Assembly: GCA_021791915.1 (NCBI GenBank)
Contig: JAJYVQ010000004.1
Location: 1-39,372 of the forward strand
From: Actinomycetes bacterium
GTDB lineage: Bacteria; Actinomycetota; Acidimicrobiia; Acidimicrobiales; JABEUL01
Length of the DNA: 39,372 bases
Direction: 5' to 3'
The notes under the pieces were generated by a model. That model was not told the DNA's origin. It saw only the letters and a program-made list of their open reading frames with translations, and made no database searches. Numbering within the stretch: position 1 is the first letter of the stretch; each line of letters opens with the position of its first letter. Positions 1-9,959 of this stretch are shown piece after piece. A program made the translations under genes and the position numbers.

Positions 1-329
1 GAACGGATACTGACATACAGACCGACGTTCAAAAATCTAAACCATATTACTAGTTTTTTGGTGTAAATATGAGTATAAATAATAGTTGAACTTTAAAATG
101 AACTCAAATTAAAAACCTCAGCTAATAGGATGTACAATTCAGATTGCAATTGATGGAGCTCATCTGGAACTGTCGATAATTTCGTGCTAAAATTTTGGTT
201 GGAATCTAGGCTTTTAAATTATACTTTCACAATATTAATGAAGAAATTATTCTTTAAATTTTTAAGGTAAAAGTTAGATACAAAATATCAAACCTTACGA
301 ATCAATAGTTATGAATTTCTAAAAACTAA

Positions 330-2861
330 ATGATAAATTTTTTGTCTTCGCAAAAACGTATTTTAAAGCGACTGAAAAAGATACTGCTTCCTAAAATAGT
401 TGGATGTTTGTTAATAGCTGCTGTGATTATGCTGTCGGTAAACTCGGTATCAATTCTAAATGGTGGATCTTTTTTGAAGGATAACAGTTACGGTTTGGCA
501 GGCGCATCACTTGCGATAAAACAACCTGTATTAATTGGTAAATCGCTCAGGATCGGACATTTGGGTCCGATAGACTCAATCTTTCCTGACGGTAAACAGG
601 TTATTGACCAAAGTAAGTCGGCTTTGGCTACTCAATTTCCAAAACCTCAGTCAGTATTATCACAAACTAGTACTTCAGTGTCAAAATTAGAGTCTTTAGC
701 TGAAACTTCGGGATCAACACCTTCTCAAACATTCTACTGGCCCTACTATGACTCATATGGTTTCTACGGTAATGCTGTCGACTCAATTGAAGTTGGCAAT
801 ATCCAGTCCGTATCGGCAACTGTAACAGTAGAAGTTATAAACTCGGGAAATGTGGTTAACTCATGGACTGGAACTATCGTGGCAAACTCAAGTCAGGTTG
901 TCAATTTTACAAATTCTTCAGGTTCTGAAGTTTACTTAACCGCAAGTGTACCCGTAGTAGCAACATTGGTTGCAAAGACTTCGACAAACTTAAACGAACT
1001 ACCGGGAATTCAGAATCTGTCAACTGCATTATACTGGCCATACTTCGACTCTAAAGAAAGCCTAAACTCTGATTCAAGTTACCTTATAGTGTCAAATCCA
1101 ATTCAAAACAACAAATCTGCCGACATTTCGGTAAGTTACGGACCAAATTTTTCTCAAAACTCAATACCCGCTGGATCCAATGTACAACTGAATCTGAATG
1201 ACTTCACTGGAGGACCGATCACCCTAGTGTCGGACACTCCAATAGATGCTGTAGAACTTTCTGTGAACGCAGGAACATTGGGACAGCTGTCCGTAGATCA
1301 ACAACCTGGTTTTACCCAAAGTTATACTAATCTTTATTGGCCCTACTTAGACAGTGTTGATGCAAACTCTAACGGAGAATATATCAGAGTCGCAAACATC
1401 AATCCAACACAACAGAGCGGAAGCTTTACACTAACTATCGGTCAGACAACTTTTACTTCTTCAACATTAAACTACGGTCAAACCGAAACAGCTTACATTC
1501 CTGGAATTAAAAACGGTCCAGTAATCTTTAACGGAACGATTGGGTTAATAGCCAGTTTGCATGAATCTGTCGGAGACAGCGTAACTGACCTTGACGGGTT
1601 GCCACTGTTATCTAATTTATATTGGGCAACGACCAACAGTCAGTACACCCCAAATAACAGTGGCGAAGTAATATTTATAGGTAATACTTCAACCACTCCA
1701 GCAACAGTTGTGCTGCAAATAGGATCTTCAGGAACTCAAAATATTACGATAGGAGCGAATTCAACTAACTCAATATCTGTTAATTCAACTACCGCAGGAC
1801 CAATTGAGTTAACTTCTGATATTCCGATTGTTGCAACTACAAGATCAGACATCGGACCACCGCCCCCCACAATTACTGCTGTCACTCCACCTTCTGGAAA
1901 CATTACGGGGGGTACTACAGTGTCAATAGTGGGTACAAATTTCATAGGAAATGCTTCGGTGATCTTGGGGTCCTCAGAAGCAACAGGAGTTTCCGTGGTT
2001 AGCTCAACTTTAATTACCGCAAAAGTTCCTAAAAACAGTCCCGGTTGGACTTCACTTACGGTTGAAACCGTTGCTGGATCAGCAACTTTAACTAGTGCTT
2101 TCAATTACATTTACCCTTCGGACATATTTACGTCTGGTTCTTCGGGATATGACGTTTCATGGCCCCAGTGTCCGACTTCAAGTGATACCAATCCGCTGTT
2201 TTTCCCCCCTCAAAACTTTACAATAATAGGTTCTGACAATGGAGCTCCATTTACCGACAATTCGTGTTTAAACTATGAAGTCTCCTTCGCAGGATCTAAC
2301 TTTGGTCTTTATGCAGTAATTTTTTGGCAACCTTCGGATACTCCAGTTGCAGGACCTGAAAACTGTGCTACATCCTCAAATGTAACTGACTGTCAGGCCT
2401 ATAATTACGGATACATGGCCGCAGAACACGCATTCAGCTACGCATTGAGTCAAGGTGTTGCCTCTTCAAGCTGGTGGCTAGATATCGAAGGTGCAGCAAG
2501 TAGCTCTAACCCGCTGTGGACAACTGATTACAGCGGTAACGATCAAGCAATTCAGGGTGCATTGGATTTCTTTTCTTCTCAAACTGTTCCTGGAATTCCC
2601 GGACAACTTGAGAAAGTAGGGATCTATGCATCACCATGTACTTGGCCACAGATTGCGGGAGGTTACGATGAAAGCAGCGGTTGTAATAACTATGTAGGTT
2701 ACAGTCCAGATGTTCCAGCTTGGATAGCTGATTGGAACAGCCCGAGCTCACCGCAAATCTACTGCAACTCAAACTTAGATTTTACTTCCGGCGGAACAGC
2801 GATGGTGCAGTACAGCGATAACGCCAACAATTTAAATATTGACGGCGACTATGCATGCTAG
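330..2861 (+). CDS. Secreted modular protein: four ~100-aa repeat modules, IPT/TIG domain, C-terminal GH25/DUF1906-like domain
   Basis: 843-aa ORF with hydrophobic N-terminal segment. YWPYYDS / YWPYFDS / YWPYLDS / YWATTNS recur at codons ~135, 234, 335, 430. TIG-like 'PPPTITAVTPPSGNITGGTTVSIVGTNF'. C-terminal 'GYDVSWPQCP...WWLDIEG...VGIYAS...WIADW' resembles GH25-like folds. Confidence 0.8.
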   Translation: MINFLSSQKRILKRLKKILLPKIVGCLLIAAVIMLSVNSVSILNGGSFLKDNSYGLAGASLAIKQPVLIGKSLRIGHLGPIDSIFPDGKQVIDQSKSALATQFPKPQSVLSQTSTSVSKLESLAETSGSTPSQTFYWPYYDSYGFYGNAVDSIEVGNIQSVSATVTVEVINSGNVVNSWTGTIVANSSQVVNFTNSSGSEVYLTASVPVVATLVAKTSTNLNELPGIQNLSTALYWPYFDSKESLNSDSSYLIVSNPIQNNKSADISVSYGPNFSQNSIPAGSNVQLNLNDFTGGPITLVSDTPIDAVELSVNAGTLGQLSVDQQPGFTQSYTNLYWPYLDSVDANSNGEYIRVANINPTQQSGSFTLTIGQTTFTSSTLNYGQTETAYIPGIKNGPVIFNGTIGLIASLHESVGDSVTDLDGLPLLSNLYWATTNSQYTPNNSGEVIFIGNTSTTPATVVLQIGSSGTQNITIGANSTNSISVNSTTAGPIELTSDIPIVATTRSDIGPPPPTITAVTPPSGNITGGTTVSIVGTNFIGNASVILGSSEATGVSVVSSTLITAKVPKNSPGWTSLTVETVAGSATLTSAFNYIYPSDIFTSGSSGYDVSWPQCPTSSDTNPLFFPPQNFTIIGSDNGAPFTDNSCLNYEVSFAGSNFGLYAVIFWQPSDTPVAGPENCATSSNVTDCQAYNYGYMAAEHAFSYALSQGVASSSWWLDIEGAASSSNPLWTTDYSGNDQAIQGALDFFSSQTVPGIPGQLEKVGIYASPCTWPQIAGGYDESSGCNNYVGYSPDVPAWIADWNSPSSPQIYCNSNLDFTSGGTAMVQYSDNANNLNIDGDYAC
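732..1850 (+). repeat. Four protein-level tandem modules (YWPYxDS ... GGPIxLxSDxPI) inside the 843-aa ORF
   Basis: Module starts at nt 732, 1029, 1332 and 1617, spacing 99/101/95 codons. Each ends with a 'GPI-x-L-x-S-D-x-P-I-x-A' type segment. Confidence 0.8.
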
Positions 2862-3558
2862 TTTAACTCTGTTAGCTGCTTTCGGAGCTGGTATAGTTTC
2901 TTATCTGTCCCCCTGTATACTACCGTTAATTCCTGCATATATCTCAATAATAAGTTCGTTTGGTATTGATCCAGATTCACCTGAATCGACCCACAAGAAT
3001 AAACTTCAAATACTGACCCAATCGTTGCTTTTTGTACTTGGTTTTTCGTTAATTTTTATAATATTGGGACTAAGTGCATCTTCATTGGGATCTTTGCTGG
3101 ATTCTCATCAGCTGATACTAATTAAAGTTTCCGGTGCATTTGTAGCTGTTATGGGAATTTTGCTTATAATTTCACTTACTGGTAAATCCTTACTCTTGTC
3201 CAAAGAATATAACTTCAAGTTGAATTTAAAGAAGTTTAAACACTTCGGGTCCGTCGTAGCAGGTGCAGCTTTTGCATTCGGTTGGACACCTTGTATCGGT
3301 ACTGTTTTAGCTTCTATTCTGGCAATAGCAGCCGACAAAAAAAGTTTAGCAACAGGGGCATTACTTCTCACAAGTTACAGTGCTGGACTAGCGGTACCCT
3401 TTATTCTATTTTCCCTGATCTTAGAACAACTCACTGGAGTATTGAATTTTTTTAAAAAGTTTTCCAGACTCCTAGCTTTCTGTGGAGGAATTTTAATGGT
3501 AGCGTTGGGTATCCTGATTTTTAGCAACCAACTCACGCTATTAAATTCAACTATTTAA
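2851..3558 (+). CDS. ccdA: CcdA/DsbD-like cytochrome c biogenesis membrane protein
   Basis: 'GAGIVSYLSPCILPLIPAYIS' and 'AFGWTPCIGTVLASIL' are CcdA hallmarks. ATG at 2851 overlaps the end of the upstream ORF (ORF track uses TTG at 2839). Confidence 0.9.
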   Translation: MHASLTLLAAFGAGIVSYLSPCILPLIPAYISIISSFGIDPDSPESTHKNKLQILTQSLLFVLGFSLIFIILGLSASSLGSLLDSHQLILIKVSGAFVAVMGILLIISLTGKSLLLSKEYNFKLNLKKFKHFGSVVAGAAFAFGWTPCIGTVLASILAIAADKKSLATGALLLTSYSAGLAVPFILFSLILEQLTGVLNFFKKFSRLLAFCGGILMVALGILIFSNQLTLLNSTI

Positions 3559-3800
3559 GTTAAATTTAATAATTTGGAAGTAACTTATTCTATTAAAACA
3601 TTATTTGTATCATAATTGAAATTTGTGAAATAATGTCTTTGAATAGGTCTGTAATTTAATATTGTGATTGGTTACTTGGTCGGTTAAACAAAATATTTTT
3701 TAACATTATATAAAATAATGGACTAAAATTTTTATGCACAAATGAATACTGTTATTAATCAGCAATTTTTAGAGTTTTGCAATGCCAACAATAAAATTTT

Positions 3801-3842
3801 ATGAAGTAGCTATTTTATGAAGTAACAGTTGTATGAAGTAAC
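3801..3842. repeat. 16-bp period imperfect triplication (ATGAAGTA...) just upstream of tRNA-Gly
   Basis: ATGAAGTA at 3801, 3817 and 3833: exact 16-bp spacing. Confidence 0.75.
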
Positions 3843-3845
3843 AAA

Positions 3846-3922
<77 letters not shown>

Positions 3923-4524
3923 AAGTTAGAATCCAACTAACTCCAGTTTGATCGTCTTATCATGAGTTTAGTTGTACCAAAATGCAACTACTAGTTAATC
4001 TTAAAAGATTTTTTAAATAACTTATCGAGAGGAACTTAATTCCACCACAACTACTAATTTAAGCCATTTAATGAATCGACACTTCATTATTTTTTGCCGT
4101 AACAATCACTCAAGAATCAAAGAATTATGACTAATTGATGCTACTTTGGAAAATTTTTTTTTCTAAAAAATAAATAGCGACTAACGACTAATCAGCTTAC
4201 ACAAAGGTAAAATACATCAAGTGACTCACATCAGCTGGCAATTTGTAGTCTGGTCTAATTCATTAAGTTGATATTTCTTGGGGTTAATTTCATAATTACT
4301 CCTTATGTAGCCTTGTATTCCTTGGGTGCTCTGTAGTGTAAAGCACATTTAAGTTTTGCTAAAAGCCTAATAATTAAGCAGTTGAAAGTTAATTAAGCAA
4401 CTATGATTTAGCTAATATCGCAGTTATTCTATATTTTTTAATTTTTGCTAGACTCATAGCGTCAATTATTTAGCGTATCAAAATAGACCTGCTTACTAAG
4501 GGCTCAATGGGTAAATTACCGCAT

Positions 4525-4598
4525 AGCATTTCCTAAACATATTTACTTGGTATATTTAGTTGACACTTTTACGAAACCATATTGTGTTAGGAAATGCT
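4525..4598. repeat. 12-bp perfect inverted repeat AGCATTTCCTAA ... TTAGGAAATGCT
   Basis: 4525-4536 versus 4587-4598, spacer 50 nt, upstream of moeA. Confidence 0.7.
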
Positions 4599-4834
4599 AA
4601 AATGACTCATAATTTTTCACACAACGAAATCTGAAAGTACTTATATTAATCCAAGGTTTCGTTGCAGTTCATAATTCATCTTAAAACTACCAACAACTTT
4701 AACCAGAATTTCTTTAAAAGATCTGTACTGAAAATGTTGCACTTAAATGACTTAGAACTATTTTTTTACAAGCTGATATAAAATATATAAATGCCAAATA
4801 GATTCAAAACAAAAGTTATATACCTTAACGGCTC

Positions 4835-6058
4835 ATGACACTTGTACCACTTAGAGACGTTCAAAATTCAGTGCTATCTCTTGCTGAATCTACTAAAACC
4901 GAATCAGTTAATATAATCGATGCTCTAAACCTTTACAGCGCTCAAGATATATTTTCTAAAATAAACATTCCAAGTTTTAACAACTCTCAGATGGATGGAT
5001 ATGCGATAAGGATTACAAAAGATACCCAATTCCCACTGACATTAAAATTAGATGGTACGATTTTTGCCGGTCAGTCTACAAACCGACAAGTTAGCTCAAA
5101 CAAAGCTATCAGAATCTTTACAGGTGCGAAAGTGCCAAAAGGAACAAATGCTGTTGTCATGCAGGAGTTCTGTACCGTAACTGACAATGGCAACAAAGTT
5201 ACAGTTCTCAATCCCGTTAATATAGGCGACAACATCAGACCGATCGCAGACGATATTAAAATCGGTCAGCAGATATTGAAAATGGGAGAACTTATAACTC
5301 CTACAAAAATAGGTCTGCTTGCAAGCTGTGGTATTCAAAAGTTAAAAATCAACAAAAGATTGTCCGTTGGAGTTTTATCTACCGGAAGCGAATTAACTGA
5401 TGTGGGTGAAAAACTTTTACCAGCAAAGATTTATGATTCCAACCGATTGACTCTTCTGTCATTATGTAAAAACTTAAACCTAAACGTGATTGATTTCGGA
5501 ATCGCTTACGACACTATGGACGGGATCATCAAAAACCTAAGTTCGATGTCAAAAAAAGCTGACATAATTATCGTCACTGGTGGAGTCAGCGTAGGGGATG
5601 CAGATTTTGTTAAAACAGCTATAAAAAAGCTTTGCCCTAAAAATTCAAAATCTCTTCAGATCGCAATTAAGCCAGCCAAGCCATTTGCATTCGGAAAGAA
5701 CAGCTCAAGTATTTTTTTTGGATTACCTGGTAATCCAGTTTCGGCTTTGGTGTCCTTTGAGTTACTTGTAAAACCTGTTATCAATAAGATGATGGGAAAT
5801 CCTAAATATTTGCCCCAATACATCAAGATCAAATCGCTACAGGACTTTGAATATCATGATGACGGTAAAATACACTACTTACGAATTAAGGTTAATAAAG
5901 ATAAGTTCGGAAACTTAATAGCTTCGCCTGTTAAAAAGCAGGGATCTCACAACTTGTTCTGGTTGGTTAATTCAAATGCTCTTGCCGAAATAAAAAATAA
6001 GGCTACAATAAAAAAGGGAGACTACTTTAACGCAATTCAAACTGGAGAAATCCTGTGA
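4835..6058 (+). CDS. moeA: Molybdopterin molybdenumtransferase MoeA
   Basis: 'NNSQMDGYAIR', 'IRIFTGAKVPKGTNAVVMQE', 'VTGGVSVGDADFVK', 'FGLPGNPVSALVSFELLV'. Confidence 0.95.
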   Translation: MTLVPLRDVQNSVLSLAESTKTESVNIIDALNLYSAQDIFSKINIPSFNNSQMDGYAIRITKDTQFPLTLKLDGTIFAGQSTNRQVSSNKAIRIFTGAKVPKGTNAVVMQEFCTVTDNGNKVTVLNPVNIGDNIRPIADDIKIGQQILKMGELITPTKIGLLASCGIQKLKINKRLSVGVLSTGSELTDVGEKLLPAKIYDSNRLTLLSLCKNLNLNVIDFGIAYDTMDGIIKNLSSMSKKADIIIVTGGVSVGDADFVKTAIKKLCPKNSKSLQIAIKPAKPFAFGKNSSSIFFGLPGNPVSALVSFELLVKPVINKMMGNPKYLPQYIKIKSLQDFEYHDDGKIHYLRIKVNKDKFGNLIASPVKKQGSHNLFWLVNSNALAEIKNKATIKKGDYFNAIQTGEIL

Positions 6059-6106
6059 TTAAAAAAGTTGAGAACTTCCACGATTGTTTCGACTATGTCA
6101 AAAAAG

Positions 6107-7117
6107 CTACCTGTCAGGTGCTAATTTCCTAAGAGAATCAACTTGATCTATACCTACTGGAATTAAAGCTATAACTGGAGTCTTAATTCCATTTTGCACG
6201 TAAAGGCTAATTTTTTCCTTACACTCTTCAGGCGATCCATGCAGTACCAATCTGTCTACCAAACTGTCAGGAATTGCCGCCAGCGCTTCCTGTCTTTGTC
6301 CTTTTTCCCACAAATCCCACATATCTTGTAGCTCGTTTGAACGCCCCAACCATTCGTGGAACATTCTGTATACAGGTACATTTAGATATGCTCCTATGAT
6401 ATATCGTCCTATGTTTCTGGCAAGACTTTCGTCTTCGGTTGGCATTACAAATATTCTTGCCACAATTTCTTTAGTGGCCAGATCTACTCCAGTAGTTTTT
6501 AGGTTATCCATTACTTTTGTAACGTCTTCAGCGGTTAACCAGTTCATTATTATACCGTCTCCAATCGTAACCGACAGTTCTTGCATCTTGGGACGCAAAG
6601 CGGCTACTGCAATGGGAACAGCACTTCGTTTATTGTCTGATCTATTCCTACCAAGCTTAAAGCCATCAACTTTGAAAGTTTTATAGGTATTTCTAACTTT
6701 TTGTCCTTCTAAAACTGCTTTCAAAAATTCAATCGTATCTTTGGTCTTTTGATAAGGCTCTTTAAATTCAATGTCGTTCCATTTTGAAACTATGACATTT
6801 GAAGACGTTCCTATCCCTAATACAAACCTGTCAGGAGCCATTTCCGCTATTGTGTCTACCTGCATGGCCAATAGAGCTGGACCCCTAGTATAAACTGGAA
6901 CTACCGCCGTGCCAAGTCTAAGCTCTTTGCTTGCAATTGCCGCTAAAGCCAGCGGTACAAATGCATCTGATCCATCGGCTTCAGCTGACCAGATATCTGT
7001 ATATCCCAAGTCAGCCAACTCTTTGAAAATCTCAATTTGATCAGTGAGATGGATACCTTCAAACGGAACCGTTATCCCCCACCGTTTTATTTTATCGCTG
7101 TTTGATTCAATTGTCAT
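6107..7117 (-). CDS. LLM-class (F420-dependent type) flavin/deazaflavin oxidoreductase
   Basis: 'RWGITVPFEGIHLTDQIEIFKELADLGYTDIWSAEADGSDAFVPLALAA...LRLGTAVVPVYTRGPALLAMQVDTIAEMAPDRFVLGIGTSS'. Confidence 0.9.
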   Translation of the reverse strand: MTIESNSDKIKRWGITVPFEGIHLTDQIEIFKELADLGYTDIWSAEADGSDAFVPLALAAIASKELRLGTAVVPVYTRGPALLAMQVDTIAEMAPDRFVLGIGTSSNVIVSKWNDIEFKEPYQKTKDTIEFLKAVLEGQKVRNTYKTFKVDGFKLGRNRSDNKRSAVPIAVAALRPKMQELSVTIGDGIIMNWLTAEDVTKVMDNLKTTGVDLATKEIVARIFVMPTEDESLARNIGRYIIGAYLNVPVYRMFHEWLGRSNELQDMWDLWEKGQRQEALAAIPDSLVDRLVLHGSPEECKEKISLYVQNGIKTPVIALIPVGIDQVDSLRKLAPDR

Positions 7118-7405
7118 AAAAAAATACTAGTCAAGATTTGAGGTTATTAACAAATTTAAAACTATTTGTATATTAAAAGTAATTTTAATAAGACTATTGC
7201 GAATGCAGGAGTTACCGACAACAAATACTCAATAAGTACTTTTGAACTGTATTAAATACACATTTTTATAAAGTACACATTTATATCAAATAAATCAATT
7301 GTTTAAATATTAGTTCTCTTTAAACAATTAAATAAGAACAGTTAAAACAACAAATAAACCGTAAATCATGAGACAGAAAATGTTTTTAGAGAAACTGAAA
7401 TCTGG

Positions 7406-7435
7406 TGTCAATCAATTTTGTGTCAATCAATTTTG
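7406..7435. repeat. 15-bp perfect tandem duplication TGTCAATCAATTTTG x2
   Basis: 7406-7420 = 7421-7435. Confidence 0.9.
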
Positions 7436-7462
7436 TAGCACTTATCTGCAAAAATAATAATT

Positions 7463-7801
7463 ATGAAAACAGCACATAAATTAACAGAAATAGCGATAAG
7501 AGACAAAATGTACAACACACCAAAAAGTGGCGGACAGCTTAAGCTGTTTAACGACGAAACTTTTTGTAACAGTCCGCTATGTATTTATTGTAAACGATTG
7601 AGATCAAGCAAAATATCTACGAGTAATTTAGACACAAAAATAGAAAATAAAGTAGAATCTGAACCTTTTGAAAACACCTTCAAATCAAGTGCTACCGAAA
7701 ATATTAAAATCCTTAAATCAATCTTGGAGAGTGCAAATATTAGATTTTTAAGGAACTACCCAAATTTAAGATCAGACAACGATCCCAAACCAGCCGCATA
7801 A
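7463..7801 (+). CDS. Hypothetical small protein with Cys cluster (CNSPLCIYC)
   Basis: 112-aa ORF with ATG; no family recognised. Confidence 0.5.
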   Translation: MKTAHKLTEIAIRDKMYNTPKSGGQLKLFNDETFCNSPLCIYCKRLRSSKISTSNLDTKIENKVESEPFENTFKSSATENIKILKSILESANIRFLRNYPNLRSDNDPKPAA

Positions 7802-7870
7802 AGGTATCTAAAACAACACTTTATTAAACAGTCACATTTAAGATTCAGAATTTGACTACGATTAATAGAT

Positions 7871-8719
7871 ATGGATCAAAATCAAACTCTGAATGAGGTT
7901 TTAGGATATGGACCACAGGACAAGTTGCTTATCTTAAACTGTGGCGAACTTGGCATGTCGTTTTCAACCACTGAAGCGACTTACAAAATCATTCACCAAG
8001 ATCTGAATATTAGCGCATCCATTATGCTACCATGCCCCTATTCGCGAGTAGCAATTGACGGATATCGTGGAAAAAACGTAGGAATCCGTCTTGTCCTTAC
8101 ATCTCCATTCAACTACTACAGATGGGAGCCAGTCACTCATTCACCTTCACTTTTGGACGGAAACGGAGGCTTTCCCAAAACTATTTTTGACTTATGGGAA
8201 CACGCCGATTCTGACGAAGTTTATAAGGAGTGCACTGCTCAGATCGAAAAGGCTATAATTTACGGCTTTGACTTAACTCATATTTCTGACCACTGCGGTG
8301 TGTTCAACTTCAGACCAGAACTATTTTCCATATATTTGGATCTAGCTTGTGACTACAAACTTCCGATCAGTTTAGCAAATACTGAATATACCGAAAAAGT
8401 CGGTTTTCCTTTTAGGCAAGTAGCGAAAGATTCCGGCCTAATATTTCCGGACTTTACGGTAAGAGCCGAATATGACGATAACAATCTTTTGGCTCTTAAA
8501 GATATCTTAGCTAACCTTAGACCAGGCGTCACTGAATGTATCATGAGACCCAGCGAAGATACTAATGAAATTTCATCCATAGCCGATGACAAATTCACAC
8601 GTAAGTCAGACTATAAATCTTTAATAGATACAAAAGAGCTTAAATCCCTACTTGATAAATACGAAATTACCCTGATTTCGTTTGACGATTTAAGAAAGAT
8701 CGCAAGGTCCACCGCATAG
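7871..8719 (+). CDS. ChbG/HpnK (YdjC-like) polysaccharide deacetylase family protein, catalytic motif altered
   Basis: Family-like segments 'ASIMLPCPYSR', 'VGIRLVLTSPFNYYRWEPVT', 'YGFDLTHISDHCGVF', but NADD -> NCGE and GxHL -> GIRL. Confidence 0.7.
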   Translation: MDQNQTLNEVLGYGPQDKLLILNCGELGMSFSTTEATYKIIHQDLNISASIMLPCPYSRVAIDGYRGKNVGIRLVLTSPFNYYRWEPVTHSPSLLDGNGGFPKTIFDLWEHADSDEVYKECTAQIEKAIIYGFDLTHISDHCGVFNFRPELFSIYLDLACDYKLPISLANTEYTEKVGFPFRQVAKDSGLIFPDFTVRAEYDDNNLLALKDILANLRPGVTECIMRPSEDTNEISSIADDKFTRKSDYKSLIDTKELKSLLDKYEITLISFDDLRKIARSTA

Positions 8720-8732
8720 CCATAAATTGCAA

Positions 8733-9623
8733 TTAACTATACAGTCCTTCAAACAGATCGTCTTTAGGTAATTTTTTTGTTGTAGAAAGGTCTTCGGCTA
8801 AATGATAGTCATCGAATGGATATATTGAATCCATTACGTCGTCGGGCAAACCAAACCAGAATTTAGACTTAGGATCAATCTGGGTTTTGTGTTCCAATAG
8901 TGCTAATCTGCGTACAGATGCCACGGAACATACATCTACTGAAGTGGTGGGACGCTCATCTTCGTCTTGATTGTCGATCCGATCAAACCATTTCTGATCG
9001 AAAGGGGATTCAAGTCCCAGCTCCAAAAACTTCTGATGAACAAGTAAAAATCTTTCTTTTGACCATACCGTATAAAACAGCCTTAACGGCTTAAACGGAT
9101 CTCCCGCATCAGTATATTTATTCGGATCGGGCGCAGCAAAAAAGGCTGCTTTTGATATCTCATGTGTTTTAATGTGGTCAGGATGCGGATACCCCTTCTG
9201 ATCGGCACCGTAAGTTACAATTACTTGGGGTCGGACTTCTCTTATAATTTTAACTAATCTACCGACAGCTTCATCAAAGTCAGCTTGTACAAAACTGTCT
9301 GGATTTGAGTTTGCTTCCGAACCTGGCATACCCGAATCACGATAGCCGAGCTTAAACACTTCATCGTAACCTATTACTTTTGTGGCATTGGCAAGTTCGT
9401 TTGATCTTATGTCTGCTAAATTTTCTTTAACTTCAGGCAGATCCATCTCTGGGTTCAAAATGTCCCCTTCTTCCCCTCCAGTACAACACACTAGTACAGT
9501 TTTAATGTTTTTTTTCGAATACAGAGCCACAGTACATGCACCCTTAGAAGACTCGTCGTCGGGATGAGCATGTACTGTCATAAGACAAAGTCGAACTGGT
9601 ATATTATCTCCTGTTTTTTTCAT
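8733..9623 (-). CDS. mca: Mycothiol S-conjugate amidase (Mca)-like PIG-L protein
   Basis: 'LMTVHAHPDDESSKGA', 'VLVCCTGGEEGDILNP', 'LGYRDSGMPGSEANSNPDSF', 'YPHPDHIKTHEIS'. Confidence 0.9.
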   Translation of the reverse strand: MKKTGDNIPVRLCLMTVHAHPDDESSKGACTVALYSKKNIKTVLVCCTGGEEGDILNPEMDLPEVKENLADIRSNELANATKVIGYDEVFKLGYRDSGMPGSEANSNPDSFVQADFDEAVGRLVKIIREVRPQVIVTYGADQKGYPHPDHIKTHEISKAAFFAAPDPNKYTDAGDPFKPLRLFYTVWSKERFLLVHQKFLELGLESPFDQKWFDRIDNQDEDERPTTSVDVCSVASVRRLALLEHKTQIDPKSKFWFGLPDDVMDSIYPFDDYHLAEDLSTTKKLPKDDLFEGLYS

Positions 9624-9779
9624 ATTTATAAATTTTACACATCAGAAATTGATAGTCGGCTTGGCAAAATATGCCGGATTAGTAAAATAAAAAAATTATG
9701 CCTGAAACTTGCCTACTGAATATGTTAATTTAACAGAGTTTACTAAAATTTTACTGTAAAGGTTAAATTTGATGTAATA

Positions 9780-9809
9780 TTTTAGCTTATAGTGTTTTAG
9801 CTTATAGTG
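9780..9809. repeat. 15-bp perfect tandem duplication TTTTAGCTTATAGTG x2
   Basis: 9780-9794 = 9795-9809. Confidence 0.9.
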
Positions 9810-9862
9810 TTTCTAAGTAGGTTTTAGCCTTTTATCAGCTTAAACTTAAAAGCACACACAAT

Positions 9863-9898
9863 TAATAAATACACCTAAAATAATAAATACACCTAAAA
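9863..9898. repeat. 18-bp perfect tandem duplication TAATAAATACACCTAAAA x2
   Basis: 9863-9880 = 9881-9898. Confidence 0.9.
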
Positions 9899-9959
9899 TA
9901 AATAGATCTAAACTATTAGTCTAGAGAAGTAAAGTATAAATCGGGAGGAAAAACCAAAA

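Noticed and set aside
1736-2104. Antisense ORF of 122 aa within the 843-aa gene
   Set aside because: Shadow of a recognisable TIG-domain coding frame; the same applies to other antisense ORFs in the track (e.g. 2506, 3108, 5096, 8353, 10504, 14725, 17750, 24105, 35097).
6055-6132. GTG-initiated 25-codon frame (IKKVENFHDCFDYVKKATCQVLIS) overlapping the moeA stop
   Set aside because: Very short and running into the convergent LLM gene; could be a gene remnant but cannot be supported.
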